Shown in pieces: positions 62,700 through 64,000 of a stretch of DNA of 64,000 nucleotides. The notes under the pieces are model-generated. The model worked only from the letters and a program-made list of their open reading frames with translations, was not told the DNA's origin and did not search any database. Numbering within the stretch: the stretch's first letter is position 1; every line of letters begins with the position of its first letter. The DNA is from Schaalia turicensis ACS-279-V-Col4 (lineage in GTDB: Bacteria > Actinomycetota > Actinomycetes > Actinomycetales > Actinomycetaceae). Position numbers and translations under genes: made by a program. The stretch spans positions 4,908 through 68,907 of the forward strand of contig NZ_JH815209.1 of NCBI RefSeq assembly GCF_000296505.1, given 5' to 3'.

Positions 62700-64000
62700 A
62701 AACACCTCGAAAACTTGGTTCATTTCCGGCGCATCGATTCTGGGAGAGCAATCCAGCGACATCCTGGTCCGTGACGGCGTCATTGTTGCTATCGGTGCCG
62801 AAGCAAAGGACGGCGCCACCAATGCCCGGCATATTGATGCCGACGGTCTGATCGCGCTTCCCGGCCTCGTCGATATGCACACGCACCTGCGGGAACCCGG
62901 GCGTGAAGACGCCGAAACGATCGAAACCGGCACGCGCGCTGCGGCGGTGGGTGGCTACACAGCCGTTCACGCGATGGCGAACACGACCCCGGTTGCCGAT
63001 AGCGCATCGGTTGTCGATCAGGTGTGGCAGATCGGTCACGACCTGGGATGGGTTGATGTCCGCCCGGTTGGTGCCGTGACTCAAGGCCTCGCTGGCAAGC
63101 ACCTGTCGTCGATGGGTGCGATGGCACATTCCCGCTCTCAGGTGCGCGTCTTTTCTGATGATGGCAAGTGCGTGTCGGATCCGGTTCTCATGCGTCGTGC
63201 CCTCGAATATGTGAAGACCTTCGGTGGCGTCGTTGCGCAGCACTCGCAGGATCCGGACTTGACTGACGGTGCGCAGATGAATGAATCGCCACTGTCTGGT
63301 GAACTCGGTTTGGCCGGTTGGCCTCCCGTCGCTGAAGAGGCGATCATTGCCCGCGACATTTTGCTGGCAAAGCACGTCGGTTCGCGCCTTCACGTGTGCC
63401 ACCTTTCGACTGCCGGATCGGTAGACCTGATTCGTTGGGGCAAGCGCATGGGTGTTGACGTGACGGCAGAAGTAACTCCACACCACCTGCTCCTCACTGA
63501 GGAAATGGCCACGACTTACGATCCGCTCTACAAGGTCAACCCGCCACTTCGCACTCGCGAAGACGTGGAGGCAGTCCGCGAGGGCCTCGCCGATGGCACG
63601 ATTGACGTTGTGGGAACCGACCATGCTCCGCATCCGCTCGAAGACAAGGACTGCGAGTGGCAGGCGGGCGCGTTCGGCATGACCGGCCTGGAAACTGCAT
63701 TGCCGATCCTGATCGAAACAATGGTGAACACCGGTCGCATGACGTGGGCCGATATTGCTCGCGTGATGTCGACAAAGCCTGCGCAGATCGGCATGGTTGC
63801 CACTCAGGGGCAGGGTCTTGTGGTGGGCGCTCCGGCCAATATCACGCTGGTTGATCCGAGCGTGCGCCGGAAAGTGGATCCCACCCAGCAGTTCACGCGC
63901 TCAACCAATTCGCCGTACCGAGGGATGGAGTTGCCCGGCCAGGTTCTGTACACGCTGTACGCCGGTGATGCAACCGTCATGGGCGGAATGCCGATTGAAA
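62692..64000 (+). CDS. pyrC: Dihydroorotase, 3'-truncated by the window end
   Basis: At least 436 codons are open from ATG 62692 to the window edge. An aagga site lies about 8 nt upstream, inside pyrB. Type I dihydroorotase features: [13 protein letters not shown] (first metal His pair), [14 protein letters not shown], the TPHHLLLT ligand segment and VGTDHAPHP with the catalytic Asp. It closes carbamoyl-aspartate to dihydroorotate. Overlap with pyrB and pyrR control upstream place it in one pyrimidine operon. Confidence 0.96.
   Translation, partial: MTENTSKTWFISGASILGEQSSDILVRDGVIVAIGAEAKDGATNARHIDADGLIALPGLVDMHTHLREPGREDAETIETGTRAAAVGGYTAVHAMANTTPVADSASVVDQVWQIGHDLGWVDVRPVGAVTQGLAGKHLSSMGAMAHSRSQVRVFSDDGKCVSDPVLMRRALEYVKTFGGVVAQHSQDPDLTDGAQMNESPLSGELGLAGWPPVAEEAIIARDILLAKHVGSRLHVCHLSTAGSVDLIRWGKRMGVDVTAEVTPHHLLLTEEMATTYDPLYKVNPPLRTREDVEAVREGLADGTIDVVGTDHAPHPLEDKDCEWQAGAFGMTGLETALPILIETMVNTGRMTWADIARVMSTKPAQIGMVATQGQGLVVGAPANITLVDPSVRRKVDPTQQFTRSTNSPYRGMELPGQVLYTLYAGDATVMGGMPIE

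Noticed and set aside
62638..63633. Minus-strand open frame of about 330 codons opposite pyrC
   Set aside because: Pure shadow of dihydroorotase, whose metal-site motifs read on the plus strand.

Overview
The window is chromosomal DNA of a moderate-GC actinobacterium (GC in the mid-50s by eye). The gene blocks are typically actinobacterial: tlyA-nadK-recN-steA-mctB-pyrG-nudix, sufR-sufBDCSUT, trmI-arc-dop-pup-pafA, aroC-aroKB-efp-nusB-pyrRBC and imuA'-imuB behind an actinobacterial-type LexA box. A complete pupylation set without 20S proteasome genes, plus the moderate GC, fits a host-associated lineage such as the Actinomycetaceae. The genus cannot be fixed by reading alone. Almost every base is coding; the only gene-free stretch over 300 bases is 16834-17247.

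Layout. 1-10365: a tightly overlapping plus-strand cluster in the order of M. tuberculosis Rv1691-Rv1700. It opens with a 5'-truncated fusion of an Arg/Gly/Asp/Asn-rich tail, a TPR-like helical region and a HAD phosphatase. 10366-16833: the Fe-S assembly operon with its SufR regulator. 16834-21790: an odd intergenic region with strong hairpins, an orphan C-terminal half of a GH42 beta-galactosidase, and a CydDC-like heterodimeric ABC exporter. 21952-23951 (minus): a two-gene queuosine salvage unit (precursor transporter plus tRNA-guanine transglycosylase). 24063-25673: an ABC-F protein. 25796-28462 (minus): a polar amino-acid ABC importer. 28558-33208: a DUF4191 protein, a membrane-anchored pseudokinase, a 2-oxoacid dehydrogenase E2, and a wrecked lpd pseudogene just upstream of E2. 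34508-39850: an SOS-type promoter, imuA', imuB and a SWIM/SNF2 helicase. 39909-44856: a phosphatase, a MarR regulator, tRNA-Leu(GAG), an FrnE-like protein, a GNAT-MazG fusion, an NDH-2-like flavoprotein and a small acidic protein. 45002-54609: a catalytically degenerate aldo/keto reductase, uppP, a RecB-like nuclease, then trmI, arc, dop, pup, pafA and a membrane FKBP. 54786-64000: hisF, aroC, fused aroK-aroB, a degenerate second AroK, efp, nusB, a GntR regulator, and pyrR-pyrB-pyrC (pyrC cut by the window end) with a PyrR-binding RNA motif at the pyrR ribosome-binding site.

Themes. (1) Many genes seem to be leaderless: a TANNNT hexamer lies 6-7 nt before the start codon. (2) Several proteins are pseudo-enzymes or domain remnants: the GH42 C-half, the kinase-like protein, the aldo/keto reductase without its tetrad, the second AroK and the lpd pseudogene. 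(3) Two repair or turnover cassettes deserve attention: the SOS-type imuA'-imuB-SNF2 unit without dnaE2 beside it, and the pupylation locus without a proteasome.
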